A DNA stretch of 64,000 bases from Clostridium kluyveri DSM 555 (lineage in GTDB: Bacteria; Bacillota; Clostridia; Clostridiales; Clostridiaceae): the NCBI RefSeq assembly GCF_000016505.1, contig NC_009706.1, forward strand, positions 2,666,001-2,730,000. The letters are read 5' to 3'. The position numbers and the translations under genes were made by a program. This document shows positions 1 through 7,905 of this stretch, one piece after another. The notes beneath the pieces are model-generated. The model saw nothing but the letters and a program-made list of their open reading frames with translations, did not search any database and had not been told where the DNA came from. The stretch's first letter is position 1; each line of letters opens with the position of its first letter.

Positions 1-208
1 ACAATTTCCCCAAGTGAGTAAAGGTGGTTTTACCAGTTGTATGTTTTATCATCACAAGCAGCATAAATTGTTTCAGTGTGAGAAATGGATCGGCTTTATC
101 AAAAATTGCTTGCAGACGATTTTGCAAAATAAATATACTCGCAAAGATACCACGTGTTTCTTTTTCTCGCTTACCACTATAATTTTTAATCATATCATCA
201 ATCTGCAT
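1..208 (-). CDS. MarR-family transcriptional regulator, N-terminal part
   Basis: The reading frame starts at the ATG ending at 208, behind a GGAAGGG ribosome binding site, and runs off the left edge. The 69 visible residues (MQIDDMIKNYSGKREKETRG..., then a stretch ending THLGKL) have the amphipathic first helix and start of the winged helix typical of MarR proteins. MarR dimers usually repress their own promoter and a neighbour and are released by small ligands. A perfect palindrome lies just upstream, between this gene and the divergent membrane protein gene. The ligand is unknown. The family call is an inference from partial sequence. Confidence 0.75.
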   Translation of the reverse strand, partial: MQIDDMIKNYSGKREKETRGIFASIFILQNRLQAIFDKADPFLTLKQFMLLVMIKHTTGKTTFTHLGKL

Positions 209-258
209 AACGTTTTCCCTTCCATTAACAATAACTTATCCATTATATCTATTTACAT

Positions 259-278
259 TATAGTAACTAGTTACTATA
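259..278. promoter_or_regulatory. 20-bp perfect palindrome, probable MarR operator
   Basis: TATAGTAACTAGTTACTATA reads the same on both strands and lies between the divergent MarR gene (start 208) and the gene starting at 308. The size and position fit a MarR-type operator controlling both directions. That the adjacent MarR protein binds it is inferred. Confidence 0.7.
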
Positions 279-307
279 TTTGATGTCATGCATCAAGGAG
301 GACTGCA

Positions 308-1197
308 ATGAAGATGAATAAAACAAGCAATTTACTGGTGATTTTCATTATCATCCTGGCAGCAATTGCTTCTGCATATGGTTTTTTTCAAATAATGTTA
401 TCAATGAAAATCAAACAATTCAAACTATTAATAATGAAACCGTCACGCTTTATGGAAAAGGATTATATCATAATGAATCAGTATCTATGGCAACACAAGT
501 AAGAGCTCAAGACGTAGTTACACTGGTCTTTGCCATTCCCCTACTGCTGGTTTCGTTGATTCTGAACAAAAGGTCCCTCAAAGGAAAATTGTTGTTGGCA
601 GGAACATTAGGTTATTTTCTATACACCTATATGAACTATTCGTTTTTAGCAATATACAACAATTTCTTTCTGATTTATGTGTTACTGATGTCACTGTCGC
701 TTTTTGCCTTTATAATCAATATTACTTCACAGAAACTGCAGAATTTGGAGAAATGCTTTTCAGCCGCCATGCCCAGTAAGCCTGTTGGAATTTTCATCAT
801 CGTTATCGGCATTATTATAAGTTTGATGTGGTTAGGCAGAATAGTTCCTACCATTGGTAATGATACTGTGAATGGTTTGGAGCATTATACTACTTTCGTT
901 ATTCAAGCAATGGACTTAGGAATTGTCCTTCCAGTGACTGTAGTAAGTGGTGTTTTGCTATTGCGAAAGAAAAGTTTAGGTTACTTGCTTGCCCCAATCA
1001 TTATCATTAAGGGCATAACATTACTGTTAGCTATTGATGTGATGGCTATTTCCATGGCAATTAGTGGTGTTTCAGTTTCGCCGATTGAACTAACTCTTTT
1101 CCCATTATTTACTCTGATATTTATTATGATTTTGTGGATAATATTCAAAAATTTTAAATCAATAGATAATATTTACACATATAAAAAAACGATTTAG
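308..1197 (+). pseudogene. Integral membrane protein gene with a -1 frameshift in a T tract
   Basis: Two overlapping frames make one gene. The first (308-502) gives a start and one membrane helix. The second (to 1197) is a multi-helix membrane protein of unknown function with about six further hydrophobic segments. The frames join at the T7 run 382-388: one extra T would fuse them into a single protein of about 297 residues, continuing as NNVINENQTIQT into MATQVRAQDVV. A GGAGG ribosome binding site precedes 308 and the MarR operator lies upstream, so it is probably the MarR target. It may be a dead gene, a slippage switch, or a sequencing error in the homopolymer. Confidence 0.7.
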
Positions 1198-1302
1198 TTA
1201 AATCAAAGCATTTTCATAGCCATTTAGCACAAACTCTCTCAATGCCGCATTCAAAATTACGCTCCGTCTCTGCAGTTCTAAATCCAGCAATTTTATAAGC
1301 AT
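1198..1302 (-). pseudogene. Truncated TetR-family regulator (34-residue remnant)
   Basis: A short frame starting at ATG 1302 behind a GGGGG ribosome binding site encodes LELQRRSVILNAALREFVLN followed by GYENA. This matches the first helix and turn of TetR regulators (pattern RILNAALEEFAEKGYENAS), and then stops. The rest of the DNA-binding domain and all of the ligand domain are missing; the stop abuts the neighbouring membrane protein gene. The promoter and operator upstream are intact. The family call rests on this one motif. Confidence 0.6.
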
Positions 1303-1321
1303 ACAATGTCCCCCTTTTTTG

Positions 1322-1364
1322 ATCTGTCAGATAAATAAATTATATCATTATTCACCTGACAGAT
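1322..1364 (-). promoter_or_regulatory. Operator-like inverted repeat around the promoter of the TetR remnant
   Basis: ATCTGTCAG at 1322-1330 and CTGACAGAT at 1356-1364 form a perfect 9-bp inverted repeat with a 25-nt spacer containing a TATAAT-type -10 on the minus strand. It lies just upstream of the TetR remnant, as expected for an autoregulated TetR promoter. Confidence 0.55.
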
Positions 1365-1533
1365 TAAAAACTCCCAAGGTAATCCCCTCAGAAGCTTTCA
1401 TTTATTATTTTTTGGGTTATAAAGGACCCCAGGACTTTTCTGAGAGTTAACATATATTTCTATATTATTATTCTAATACATACTAACCGGACAAAATGAA
1501 TTATTAAAATCAATGCTTTCAAAACTCAGGCAC

Positions 1534-2871
1534 TTAAATTTCATCCAGGGATTTTTGTTTTGTTTCAACTCCTAACACAGCAATAATAAATGCCACTATT
1601 ACAAGTATACATCCAAGTACTATAAAAACAGTTCTGGTATCATAGTTTTTAAGCATCCATGCTACTCCATAAGAGCTGAATATAGTTGCCAGCCTTCCTA
1701 CTGCATTACAAAACCCCGATCCTCTAAGTCTTATATCTGTGGGGAACAATTCCGGAACATAAATGGCAAGGCCAAGTGTAAGAAGTATATATATAATTAC
1801 AGTGAGGAAAAAACCCATAGTCAGTATTACAGCCATAGTATTTTGTGAAGCATATGCATATCCAAGTATTCCTGCTGCAAGCATAAATGCAGTAAGGCAC
1901 CATTTACGCCCCAATTTATTCACAATAAAACTCCCAATTAATGCTCCAAGAGGTGCACCTATCATCATTATGGTTGTATATCCCAATGATTTAGACACAT
2001 TTATGCCTTTTCTCAGGAAAAATGTAGGTGCCCAGCTTACAAAAGTATATATTAAAGTATTTATGGCAATCAGTACTACACAACCTACAATAGTTCTCGA
2101 GATCATATTTTTACTGAATAAATCACTAAACTTCCCCGATTCTTTATCATGTTCCTTCCTTATGACATTAGGTTGTGCTATGGAATTATCAGCTTCCTTT
2201 TCTGCTTCATGGTAAAATATATTCACAACATGCTGTGCATTTTCTTCCATTCCTTTGGATTCATACCATCTTGGAGATTCAGGCATACTTTTTCTCATAT
2301 ACCATACAATTACGGAAAATACACCTACAAATACAAACATCCATCTCCAGCCAAACCGTGGTATTATAAGATATCCTAGAAATGCAGCCGCCGGTGTAGA
2401 AACGTTTGTTATAAGGGAAAGCATGGACACCCACTTTCCCCTGGTTTTTGAAGGCACAAATTCTGCAAGTAATGCATATCCTGTAACAATTTCAGCACCG
2501 AGTCCAATTCCCATTATTCCCCTGCAGACTATTAAAAAAATCATATTGGGGGAAAATGCAGCTACAAGGGATGCTCCACCAAATATCAAAAGGTTCAGCT
2601 GATAAGAAAATTTACGTCCAAAACTGTCTCCTAAAAATCCAGTGATAAGTGACCCTATCAAAAGCCCTAAAAAAGTTACAGAAATAAAAGCAGCATTCAA
2701 GCTTATGCTTGACCATCCACTTTTTAACAGCACACCTAAAACTCCACCTGCCAGATATACATCAAATCCATCTAAAAATATTCCAAGACCGATGAGCCAT
2801 AAAATTTTATAGTGTAATTTGGATATTGGAACATAATCCATTTTTTCAGAAGTATAATTGACTTCTTCCAT
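1534..2871 (-). CDS. MFS transporter, SV2/metabolite-H+ symporter type
   Basis: A 445-residue protein with about twelve membrane helices. It carries major-facilitator signatures: GDSFGRK in the loop between helices 2 and 3, RGIMGIGLGAE in helix 4, PESPRWY at the end of the first half and NKLGRKW in the second half. PESPRW and the order of motifs resemble the sugar porter/SV2-like branch that moves organic acids, vitamins or amino acids. The start follows GGAGGTATCTTA. It is controlled by the T-box leader directly upstream, so the substrate is probably an amino acid or a related compound. The substrate itself cannot be read from the sequence. Confidence 0.85.
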   Translation of the reverse strand: MEEVNYTSEKMDYVPISKLHYKILWLIGLGIFLDGFDVYLAGGVLGVLLKSGWSSISLNAAFISVTFLGLLIGSLITGFLGDSFGRKFSYQLNLLIFGGASLVAAFSPNMIFLIVCRGIMGIGLGAEIVTGYALLAEFVPSKTRGKWVSMLSLITNVSTPAAAFLGYLIIPRFGWRWMFVFVGVFSVIVWYMRKSMPESPRWYESKGMEENAQHVVNIFYHEAEKEADNSIAQPNVIRKEHDKESGKFSDLFSKNMISRTIVGCVVLIAINTLIYTFVSWAPTFFLRKGINVSKSLGYTTIMMIGAPLGALIGSFIVNKLGRKWCLTAFMLAAGILGYAYASQNTMAVILTMGFFLTVIIYILLTLGLAIYVPELFPTDIRLRGSGFCNAVGRLATIFSSYGVAWMLKNYDTRTVFIVLGCILVIVAFIIAVLGVETKQKSLDEI

Positions 2872-2965
2872 TAAGATACCTCCATTTAGTAAACAAAAAT
2901 TTAATATTTTTAATATATAATTTCACTGGCCAGTAAAAATTATTTTCTAAAAACAAGCATAAAAA

Positions 2966-3182
2966 ATAGACCTTCCCATGGGGCGAAAGGTCTATCGCGG
3001 TACCATCCAAATTTTTTTCTTTATAAAATAACGGATTCATCCGATACAGTCTACTTGTATTTCAACCAATAACTCAAGGACGAGTTTTCAATACATGAGT
3101 ATTGTGAATTTACATCAAACATCACTCTCTTTAAATATCATATATTTACTTGATTCCTGTCATAGTTTTTAAATTTAATTTT
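2966..3182 (-). promoter_or_regulatory. T-box riboswitch leader with terminator
   Basis: On the minus strand the T-box core TTTGGATGGTACCGCG lies at 2996-3011. It is followed at once by a terminator hairpin (ATAGACCTT...AAGGTCTAT, 2966-2995) and a T run. Upstream are a small hairpin CGGATgaATCCG (stem III type) and a long imperfect stem with the AGAGAGTGATG motif of T-box stem I. T-boxes read uncharged tRNA and allow transcription when that amino acid is scarce. The most plausible specifier is UAC (Tyr) in GAAAUACAAGUAG on the 3' side of stem I; this assignment is tentative. Confidence 0.9.
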
Positions 3183-3188
3183 TTCTAA

Positions 3189-3217
3189 ATTATAGTACTA
3201 ATCTTATATATTGTCAA
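3189..3217 (-). promoter_or_regulatory. Sigma-A promoter for the T-box/MFS transcript
   Basis: TTGACA at 3212-3217 and TATAAT at 3189-3194 on the minus strand are separated by exactly 17 nt, just ahead of the T-box leader. Confidence 0.85.
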
Positions 3218-3278
3218 GATTTAGATTTGATGAATCAGTGTAACCGTAGGAGTGCATCAATCATAAACATTGATGCAA

Positions 3279-3572
3279 TTAATAGTCTTTTTTCTTTACT
3301 GGAATCCAGATTTCGCTTCGATACTTTGGATTTCCAGTATCTGGGCTCTCATTCCACAAAATTTCAGGGCCCTCAACTGCCTCATATCTTGAAGATGGAA
3401 ACCACTCTGAGTATATCCTTCCCCATATATTTTGAAGTGTTTCCGGAAATGGTCCAATTGATTCGAAAACTGCCCAGGTACTTGCTTCTATTTTCAACAC
3501 ATGGAATTCTGATGTTTCATCATTTGAAGTTACTACACCGATGTAATGATCCAGCTTACCCTTTTCTCCCAT
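3279..3572 (-). pseudogene. GyrI-like effector-binding domain protein, N-terminally truncated
   Basis: The 97 residues match the C-terminal two thirds of a GyrI-like/AraC effector-binding fold: DHYIGVV, then a middle strand [26 protein letters not shown] and a terminal EIWIPVK. Full proteins of this family have about 150 residues. The frame stays open upstream to about 3620 ([15 protein letters not shown]) but has no convincing start, so the first third is probably lost. Such domains bind small cationic or hydrophobic ligands, alone or attached to AraC/MerR DNA-binding domains. No such domain is nearby. Confidence 0.65.
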
Positions 3573-3695
3573 TCTTCCTTCCGAGAAGTTGGTAGATGCA
3601 CTAATAATCCCTATATGAACATTTTTTCTTGTTAGTATATTTTACAATACACTATTTACAGTATTTTCCTTATCTGGCTTCCTAGTCAACTGAAA

Positions 3696-4052
3696 TTAAA
3701 TTTGTCTTTTATAAAATTCCATGCCTTTTTTGGACAAACTATCCTCCCAGATCAATTTTAATATATTTAGTTCTTCGCTGTAATCAACTTTTGTTTCATC
3801 CTTATCATATTTAAGCTTCTTCAGTATCTCAATTGTGAAATTTGACTCTCCATGTTCCTTCCAGTCCTTTTGAAGTTCTTTGTTAGGATGATTTCCTAAT
3901 TCTAATTTAAATTTTGTGCTGTTTATTGTACCTTTCAGATCTTGGGTTACTTCTATATAGCACTTATCATTAAAGTTAGACTTAATAATAAATATCCCCA
4001 TATCTGATTTCATAGCTTTATACAGTTCTTTAAGCTCTTTTCTTCTATTCAT
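3696..4052 (-). CDS. GIY-YIG-like nuclease family protein
   Basis: A small 118-residue protein. The N-terminal region holds a degenerate GIY motif (MGIFIIKS) followed by NDKCYIEV, where a GIY-YIG fold has its YIG strand; the helical remainder ends KGMEFYKRQ. It resembles small standalone GIY-YIG proteins found beside DUF2087 regulators in Clostridia, as here, where the DUF2087 gene lies 35 nt upstream on the same strand. Changes in the GIY motif make catalytic activity doubtful. The start was chosen at the ATG behind AAAGGGATGATAG. Confidence 0.6.
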   Translation of the reverse strand: MNRRKELKELYKAMKSDMGIFIIKSNFNDKCYIEVTQDLKGTINSTKFKLELGNHPNKELQKDWKEHGESNFTIEILKKLKYDKDETKVDYSEELNILKLIWEDSLSKKGMEFYKRQI

Positions 4053-4087
4053 AAGCTATCATCCCTTTCCAATAATTGGTTTTTATC

Positions 4088-4828
4088 TTATTTCAGCCAA
4101 TATTCTTTACAATCATCAGTTCTTTCCATAAATCCATAATCAACCAGGTAACGTTTAATCACCGCATAATCGCCATAAATCTCCTTCAATATTTGATTTA
4201 ACTCTTTTTCCATATAGTGTTTTCCATGTTCCAGCTGTTCCGTTATTTTTGTCAAAACAACAATTTTATTCTTCTCTTTCCTGGGGAATGTTTTTAGTCT
4301 TAAGGGAGATAGATTTTCAAATACAGTTTTTAATATTTGCTCTTTTTCAGTAATAACATATCGATCATCAACCATAGTTGCATCATTATGAATAGGTACT
4401 ATAGCCTCATCCATTGAGGACTTCTTTTCAATTGCCTGCTCATAGATTGCCAAATACATCTTTGCCTGTTTTGCCTTTTCACGAAGCATAAACCTTTGAT
4501 GTCTTACTGTAGAAGGAGAAATATCAAGTATTTTTGCAATTTCTTTATCTGACATATCCGAATATATCAAAAATAATAGTTCTTTCTGATTATCTGTGAG
4601 TGTATTATACTTAGATTCTGAATAAAGTAATTGCTTTAAGTAGTTCCCATGTTCCGTACTTAAATGTACTTTGATGGCACGAGATGCTTCAAAAAATCTA
4701 CCAGCAAAAGAATAAATTTCACCAACTTCAAATCTCTTTCCGCAATTATTGCAAATGTAAGAATTAGTATCTATATCAAATCTATATCCGTTCTTAAGTT
4801 CTTCTATAGTAAGTTTATCAACATCCAA
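4088..4828 (-). CDS. LuxR-type HTH protein with C-terminal DUF2087
   Basis: A 246-residue protein. Residues about 20-60 hold a zinc-finger-like pattern (CNNCGKRF and later HLSTEH). Residues about 75-110 form a LuxR-type HTH (LLFLIYSDMSDKEIAKILDI, STVRHQ). The last 90 residues match DUF2087 (FPRKEKNKIVVL, QLEHGKHYMEKELNQILKEI, YLVDYGFMERT). DUF2087 is often joined to small regulators, and its biochemical role is not established. A consensus promoter lies 38 nt upstream and the GIY-YIG-like gene follows, so the two probably form an operon. Confidence 0.75.
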   Translation of the reverse strand: MDVDKLTIEELKNGYRFDIDTNSYICNNCGKRFEVGEIYSFAGRFFEASRAIKVHLSTEHGNYLKQLLYSESKYNTLTDNQKELLFLIYSDMSDKEIAKILDISPSTVRHQRFMLREKAKQAKMYLAIYEQAIEKKSSMDEAIVPIHNDATMVDDRYVITEKEQILKTVFENLSPLRLKTFPRKEKNKIVVLTKITEQLEHGKHYMEKELNQILKEIYGDYAVIKRYLVDYGFMERTDDCKEYWLK

Positions 4829-4865
4829 ATATATTGCCCCTTTGGTTTGTTATTTTTATAAACAC

Positions 4866-4894
4866 ATTATAAAATTGTTTATTTATTTTGTCAA
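4866..4894 (-). promoter_or_regulatory. Consensus promoter for the DUF2087/GIY-YIG operon
   Basis: TTGACA (4889-4894) and TATAAT (4866-4871) on the minus strand are 17 nt apart, 38 nt before the DUF2087 start codon. Confidence 0.85.
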
Positions 4895-5001
4895 CCACAG
4901 CATACTTACCCACTCCCCCAGCTATTTTTTAGCCTCATTAGACACATTACCTTCAATTTTTTATAGTTGAACTTTTTCCTCTTTCTGTCTTATGCAGTAT
5001 A

Positions 5002-5278
5002 TCATCGTTTCCCAAATTTACTTTGTAAATCCTCCAAAACCTTTGAGGACCATTCTTTTCTTTCAGATATGGATTTATCTCTAAGAGTATCATTATAAGA
5101 TTCTATTATTCCATTTTCAGAAATCAAGCCATACTTAGCTGATAAAATATATACTTCATCACTGTTTTTCTTTGCGTATTCGTATGCAAGAGCAAACCTT
5201 GGACTCTTTCAATAAAGTTCTGATGCGTTACATTTATATTTTTTTCCTGCTTGCACAAGAAATTAGAGCGATTTTCAT
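5002..5278 (-). pseudogene. DUF6884-family protein gene, frameshifted and interrupted
   Basis: The start ATG at 5278 encodes MKIALISCASRKK. An A-rich run then shifts the frame, and the next frame continues KYKCNASELY, a TGA stop, then SPRFALAYEYAK, DEVYILSAKYGLI, SYNDTLRD and WSSKVLEDLQ. These are the motifs of DUF6884, small YaaA-like proteins common in phages and mobile elements. One indel and one in-frame stop make it a dead gene. Assembling the fragments is inference, but the order and spacing match the family. Confidence 0.65.
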
Positions 5279-5303
5279 AGTATCATCAACCTTATCCATT
5301 CCC

Positions 5304-5393
5304 CTATCTGCAACAATCCTGACAGTATCTTTCTTCTGTAAGTTTGGGACAGCCTGGATGAATGCAGGGCTTCAGCAGTTTTGTCGAACTCAT
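5304..5393 (-). pseudogene. N-terminal fragment of a phage HNH endonuclease
   Basis: The 29 residues from ATG 5393 include KPCIHPGCPKLTEERYCQDC. This matches the Cys-rich N-terminus of phage HNH nucleases and is close to the intact protein at 58911-59270 (RPCSYPGCPELTDRGFCKEH). The HNH catalytic core is missing. Another frame directly downstream reads VRIVADRGMDKVDDTM, which resembles a DDE transposase strand, so the breakpoint may be a transposon scar. Confidence 0.55.
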
Positions 5394-5715
5394 TTTTACA
5401 CATTCCTGCTCTTCTATTCTGCTTTTTAACTGCTCAATTTCCCGATTGCTGTAGGTTAAAAAAAGCACCGTTAAGCAAGGCTATGGTTCTTCACTATTTC
5501 TCTTTTACTTGCTTCCCTTAGTGTAGCCAGCATTAGATGCAGAACCCCAAACTTAGCATAAGATACCTATTAAAAATAATAATGAGGTAAAAATACTAAT
5601 TACTAAATTCCAACATATGGTTATACTAAAAAATAGGTGTGTTTTCCCAATTATTGATTTATGCGCACACTAATTATTTCATAAAAAATTAAGCAAGCAA
5701 CATCTCATTTAAATG
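5394..5715. other. Intergenic stretch without a recognisable gene
   Basis: On the minus strand a short frame running into the HNH fragment reads NREIEQLKSRIEEQE, a coiled-coil-like tail, probably more phage debris. The rest is AT-rich with no gene, tRNA or clear promoter seen. The recombinase gene and its flanking repeat follow. Confidence 0.4.
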
Positions 5716-5726
5716 ATCAGCGTGAG
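5716..5726 (+). repeat. Inverted copy of the hsdS-end crossover-like motif
   Basis: ATCAGCGTGAG here is the exact reverse complement of CTCACGCTGAT at 6710-6720. The two inverted copies bracket the recombinase gene at 5760-6686. Confidence 0.5.
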
Positions 5727-5759
5727 GTAATTTTCCATAAATCAAAGGAGGAATTAATA

Positions 5760-6686
5760 ATGTTAGAAAAAGTAAAAAGAACTGATTTATTTTACCAATA
5801 TTATGGGCAATGGATTACAGTCTACAAAGATGGTGCTATAAGGAAAGTGACTATGGATAAATACCTTATGACGAAAAAATGGCTTGAAAAACTTATTCCA
5901 AAACTTATAATTTGCGATTTGAATCGTATAACTTACCAGCAATTACTTAATAACTATGCTGCATGGCATGAACGTCAAACAACAATGGATTTTCATCATC
6001 AATTAAAAGCTGCAATTTTGGATGCAGTGGATGAAGGTCTAATTGATAGGGATCCTACGCGAAAAGCAATAATCAAAGGAAAAACTCCAAGAGATAAAAA
6101 AACAAAGTACCTGAATCAGTTTGAGCTGCATACTCTATTAAGCAATCTTGATTTAAAGCCTGAAGTAAGCTGGGATTGGTTTATACTATTAGTTGCAAAA
6201 ACCGGAATGCGATTTTCAGAAGCATTAGCGCTTACACCCAAAGATTTTGATTTTTCACATCAGATTCTTTCAATCAGTAAAACATGGGATTATAAAGGAA
6301 GTGGCGGCTTTCTTCCAACAAAAAATCAATCTTCTGTACGAAAAGTACAAATAGACTGGCAAACAGTAATTCAGTTTTCTGAATTACTAAATGGATTGCC
6401 GGAAGGCAGCCCTATATTTACAGAAAACAAAGTATATAATTCAACTGTCAATGGCATATTAACAAGACGCTGTAAAAATGCAAAAATTCCAGTAATTTCA
6501 ATTCACGGATTACGGCACACCCATGCCTCTCTTTTGTTATTTGCTGGTGTATCAATTGCAAGTGTTGCCAGAAGGTTAGGTCATGCTAGTATGACAACAA
6601 CCCAAAAAACCTATTTACACATTATTCAGGAACTTGAAAATAAAGATGTAGATTTGGTTATGCGTTCATTGTCAGGATTAAGTTAA
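5760..6686 (+). CDS. Tyrosine recombinase of the hsdS-associated type
   Basis: A 308-residue integrase/recombinase starting at ATG behind AAAGGAGGAATTAATA. An N-terminal SAM-like core-binding domain (about 1-115) precedes the catalytic domain. The catalytic residues are visible: Arg in TGMRFSEALAL, Lys near SKTWDYKGSGG, HGLRHTHAS, His in LGHASMTTT and the nucleophile Tyr in QKTYLHI. The gene converges on hsdS and overlaps its end by 4 nt. Recombinases in this position often invert or swap specificity segments of type I S genes. Repeats in hsdS and on both sides of this gene support that role here. It is intact, so activity is plausible. Confidence 0.88.
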   Translation: MLEKVKRTDLFYQYYGQWITVYKDGAIRKVTMDKYLMTKKWLEKLIPKLIICDLNRITYQQLLNNYAAWHERQTTMDFHHQLKAAILDAVDEGLIDRDPTRKAIIKGKTPRDKKTKYLNQFELHTLLSNLDLKPEVSWDWFILLVAKTGMRFSEALALTPKDFDFSHQILSISKTWDYKGSGGFLPTKNQSSVRKVQIDWQTVIQFSELLNGLPEGSPIFTENKVYNSTVNGILTRRCKNAKIPVISIHGLRHTHASLLLFAGVSIASVARRLGHASMTTTQKTYLHIIQELENKDVDLVMRSLSGLS

Positions 6687-7831
6687 CCAGGAATCATTAT
6701 CAAAAATGACTCACGCTGATGAAGGGTGATAAGGTTGTCAATATCTTGGAAAAAGTCACCTATTTGTTTCTGTTCCTTATAATCAGGTATCAAAACATCT
6801 ACATTATTAATAGCAGTTTTGGATAAACTTGGCACACCTGTTGATTCATCTTTTTGTTTCCATTTTATATTTTGAAAAATATCATAAACAAAATTTAAAT
6901 TATTATTATTCTCAGGAACCGCATAAAATAAGGTATCCACAGTCCAAAAAGGTGCTCTCAATATGTATGGTTTATCAATTGTACCTTTTCTCCCAATACC
7001 TATCGCATCTTCTTTATATGATAAAGCTTCATTCACACTTAGCATATATCCACCAGTTCCATAGACTGGAATTTTACCCTCTGAAAGGTGCTTATAGTCT
7101 CTCCCGCTTTTAACATCAACTATATTTTTTAACTTACGCTGTTCCCAAGGGTCAGTAAATCCCGGAAAACGAAGTTCTGGAAAATTCTCACCTTTTTTCG
7201 GGAACATTTTTTGTAACAAACCTTTCTTCTCATCCTTCAGGTGATTTAACTTACGCTGATGAAGGGTGATAAGGTTGTCAAGATTACGAAAAAACAAACC
7301 GATTTTATTCTGTTCTTCAATTTTGGGTACGCCAATTATAAAATCATTTAAATGTTCTTTTGTAATTGTGCTAATAGTTGCTCCCCACGCTCTTTCCTTT
7401 TCTATCTCAAATAGTTTCTTAATTACTTGTGCAAAATATTGTTTATCTATGGGGAATTTATATTCTTCAAAAATTAATATTGTGCGATCAAAATAAGCGT
7501 CGTATTGTGTAATAGCCGTTCTGCCAATACTTTTCTCAATGCTTCCTTGTAAAGCAACTACTATCTTTCCAGCTTCAACAAATCGACTTTTAGGCTCAGC
7601 TATTTTGCTGATATGTGCTTTTGTATCAGGATTTAATCTCAAATCAAATCCAATATCTGCAACTTGAACAAATGGTTTTCCATTTTCTTCATCATAAAAG
7701 TCTGGGTTTGTATAAGGTTGAGGAAATGATCCCCTTATATAATATGCCACATCTTTTAACTTACGCTGTTCCCAAGGGTCGGTAAATCCTGGAAATCTTA
7801 TTTTAGGTACATTAGCTTTATTTTTATCCAT
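6683..7831 (-). CDS. hsdS: Type I restriction specificity subunit HsdS with altered C-terminus
   Basis: The start is the ATG at 7831 behind AGGAGATAAA. There are two target-recognition domains, each opening with RFPGFTDPWEQRKL and closing with the conserved spacer FF..(I/L)DNLITLHQR. HsdS determines the DNA sequence bound by the M2S methylase and the R2M2S nuclease. The first half continues after LHQR with KLNHLKDEKKGLLQKMFPKK. The second half stops matching exactly at LHQR and ends ESFLIMIPG, meeting the recombinase gene. The C-terminus has therefore been replaced at the repeat. The 382-residue length is near normal, so partial function is possible. Confidence 0.85.
   Translation of the reverse strand: MDKNKANVPKIRFPGFTDPWEQRKLKDVAYYIRGSFPQPYTNPDFYDEENGKPFVQVADIGFDLRLNPDTKAHISKIAEPKSRFVEAGKIVVALQGSIEKSIGRTAITQYDAYFDRTILIFEEYKFPIDKQYFAQVIKKLFEIEKERAWGATISTITKEHLNDFIIGVPKIEEQNKIGLFFRNLDNLITLHQRKLNHLKDEKKGLLQKMFPKKGENFPELRFPGFTDPWEQRKLKNIVDVKSGRDYKHLSEGKIPVYGTGGYMLSVNEALSYKEDAIGIGRKGTIDKPYILRAPFWTVDTLFYAVPENNNNLNFVYDIFQNIKWKQKDESTGVPSLSKTAINNVDVLIPDYKEQKQIGDFFQDIDNLITLHQRESFLIMIPG
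6709..6741 (-). repeat. Direct repeat copy 1 in hsdS (recombinase-proximal)
   Basis: 33 bp with one mismatch (29 bp exact, 6713-6741) match 7249-7281 in the same orientation. It encodes DNLITLHQR. The HsdS coding match ends precisely at this repeat, and its outer 11 bp recur inverted at 5716-5726. It could be a recombination site. Confidence 0.75.
7249..7281 (-). repeat. Direct repeat copy 2 in hsdS (central)
   Basis: Partner of 6709-6741, at the end of the first specificity half. Recombination between the two direct copies would delete the second recognition domain. Confidence 0.75.
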
Positions 7832-7905
7832 TTTATCTCCTATCTTAACTGTCAATTGATAATTAGCAGTTTAATAATTAATTTTAAAGTTTTATTAGAT
7901 ATAAA

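Noticed and set aside
1763-2602. Plus-strand frames opposite the MFS transporter
   Set aside because: No ribosome binding sites or motifs; antisense shadows of the transporter.
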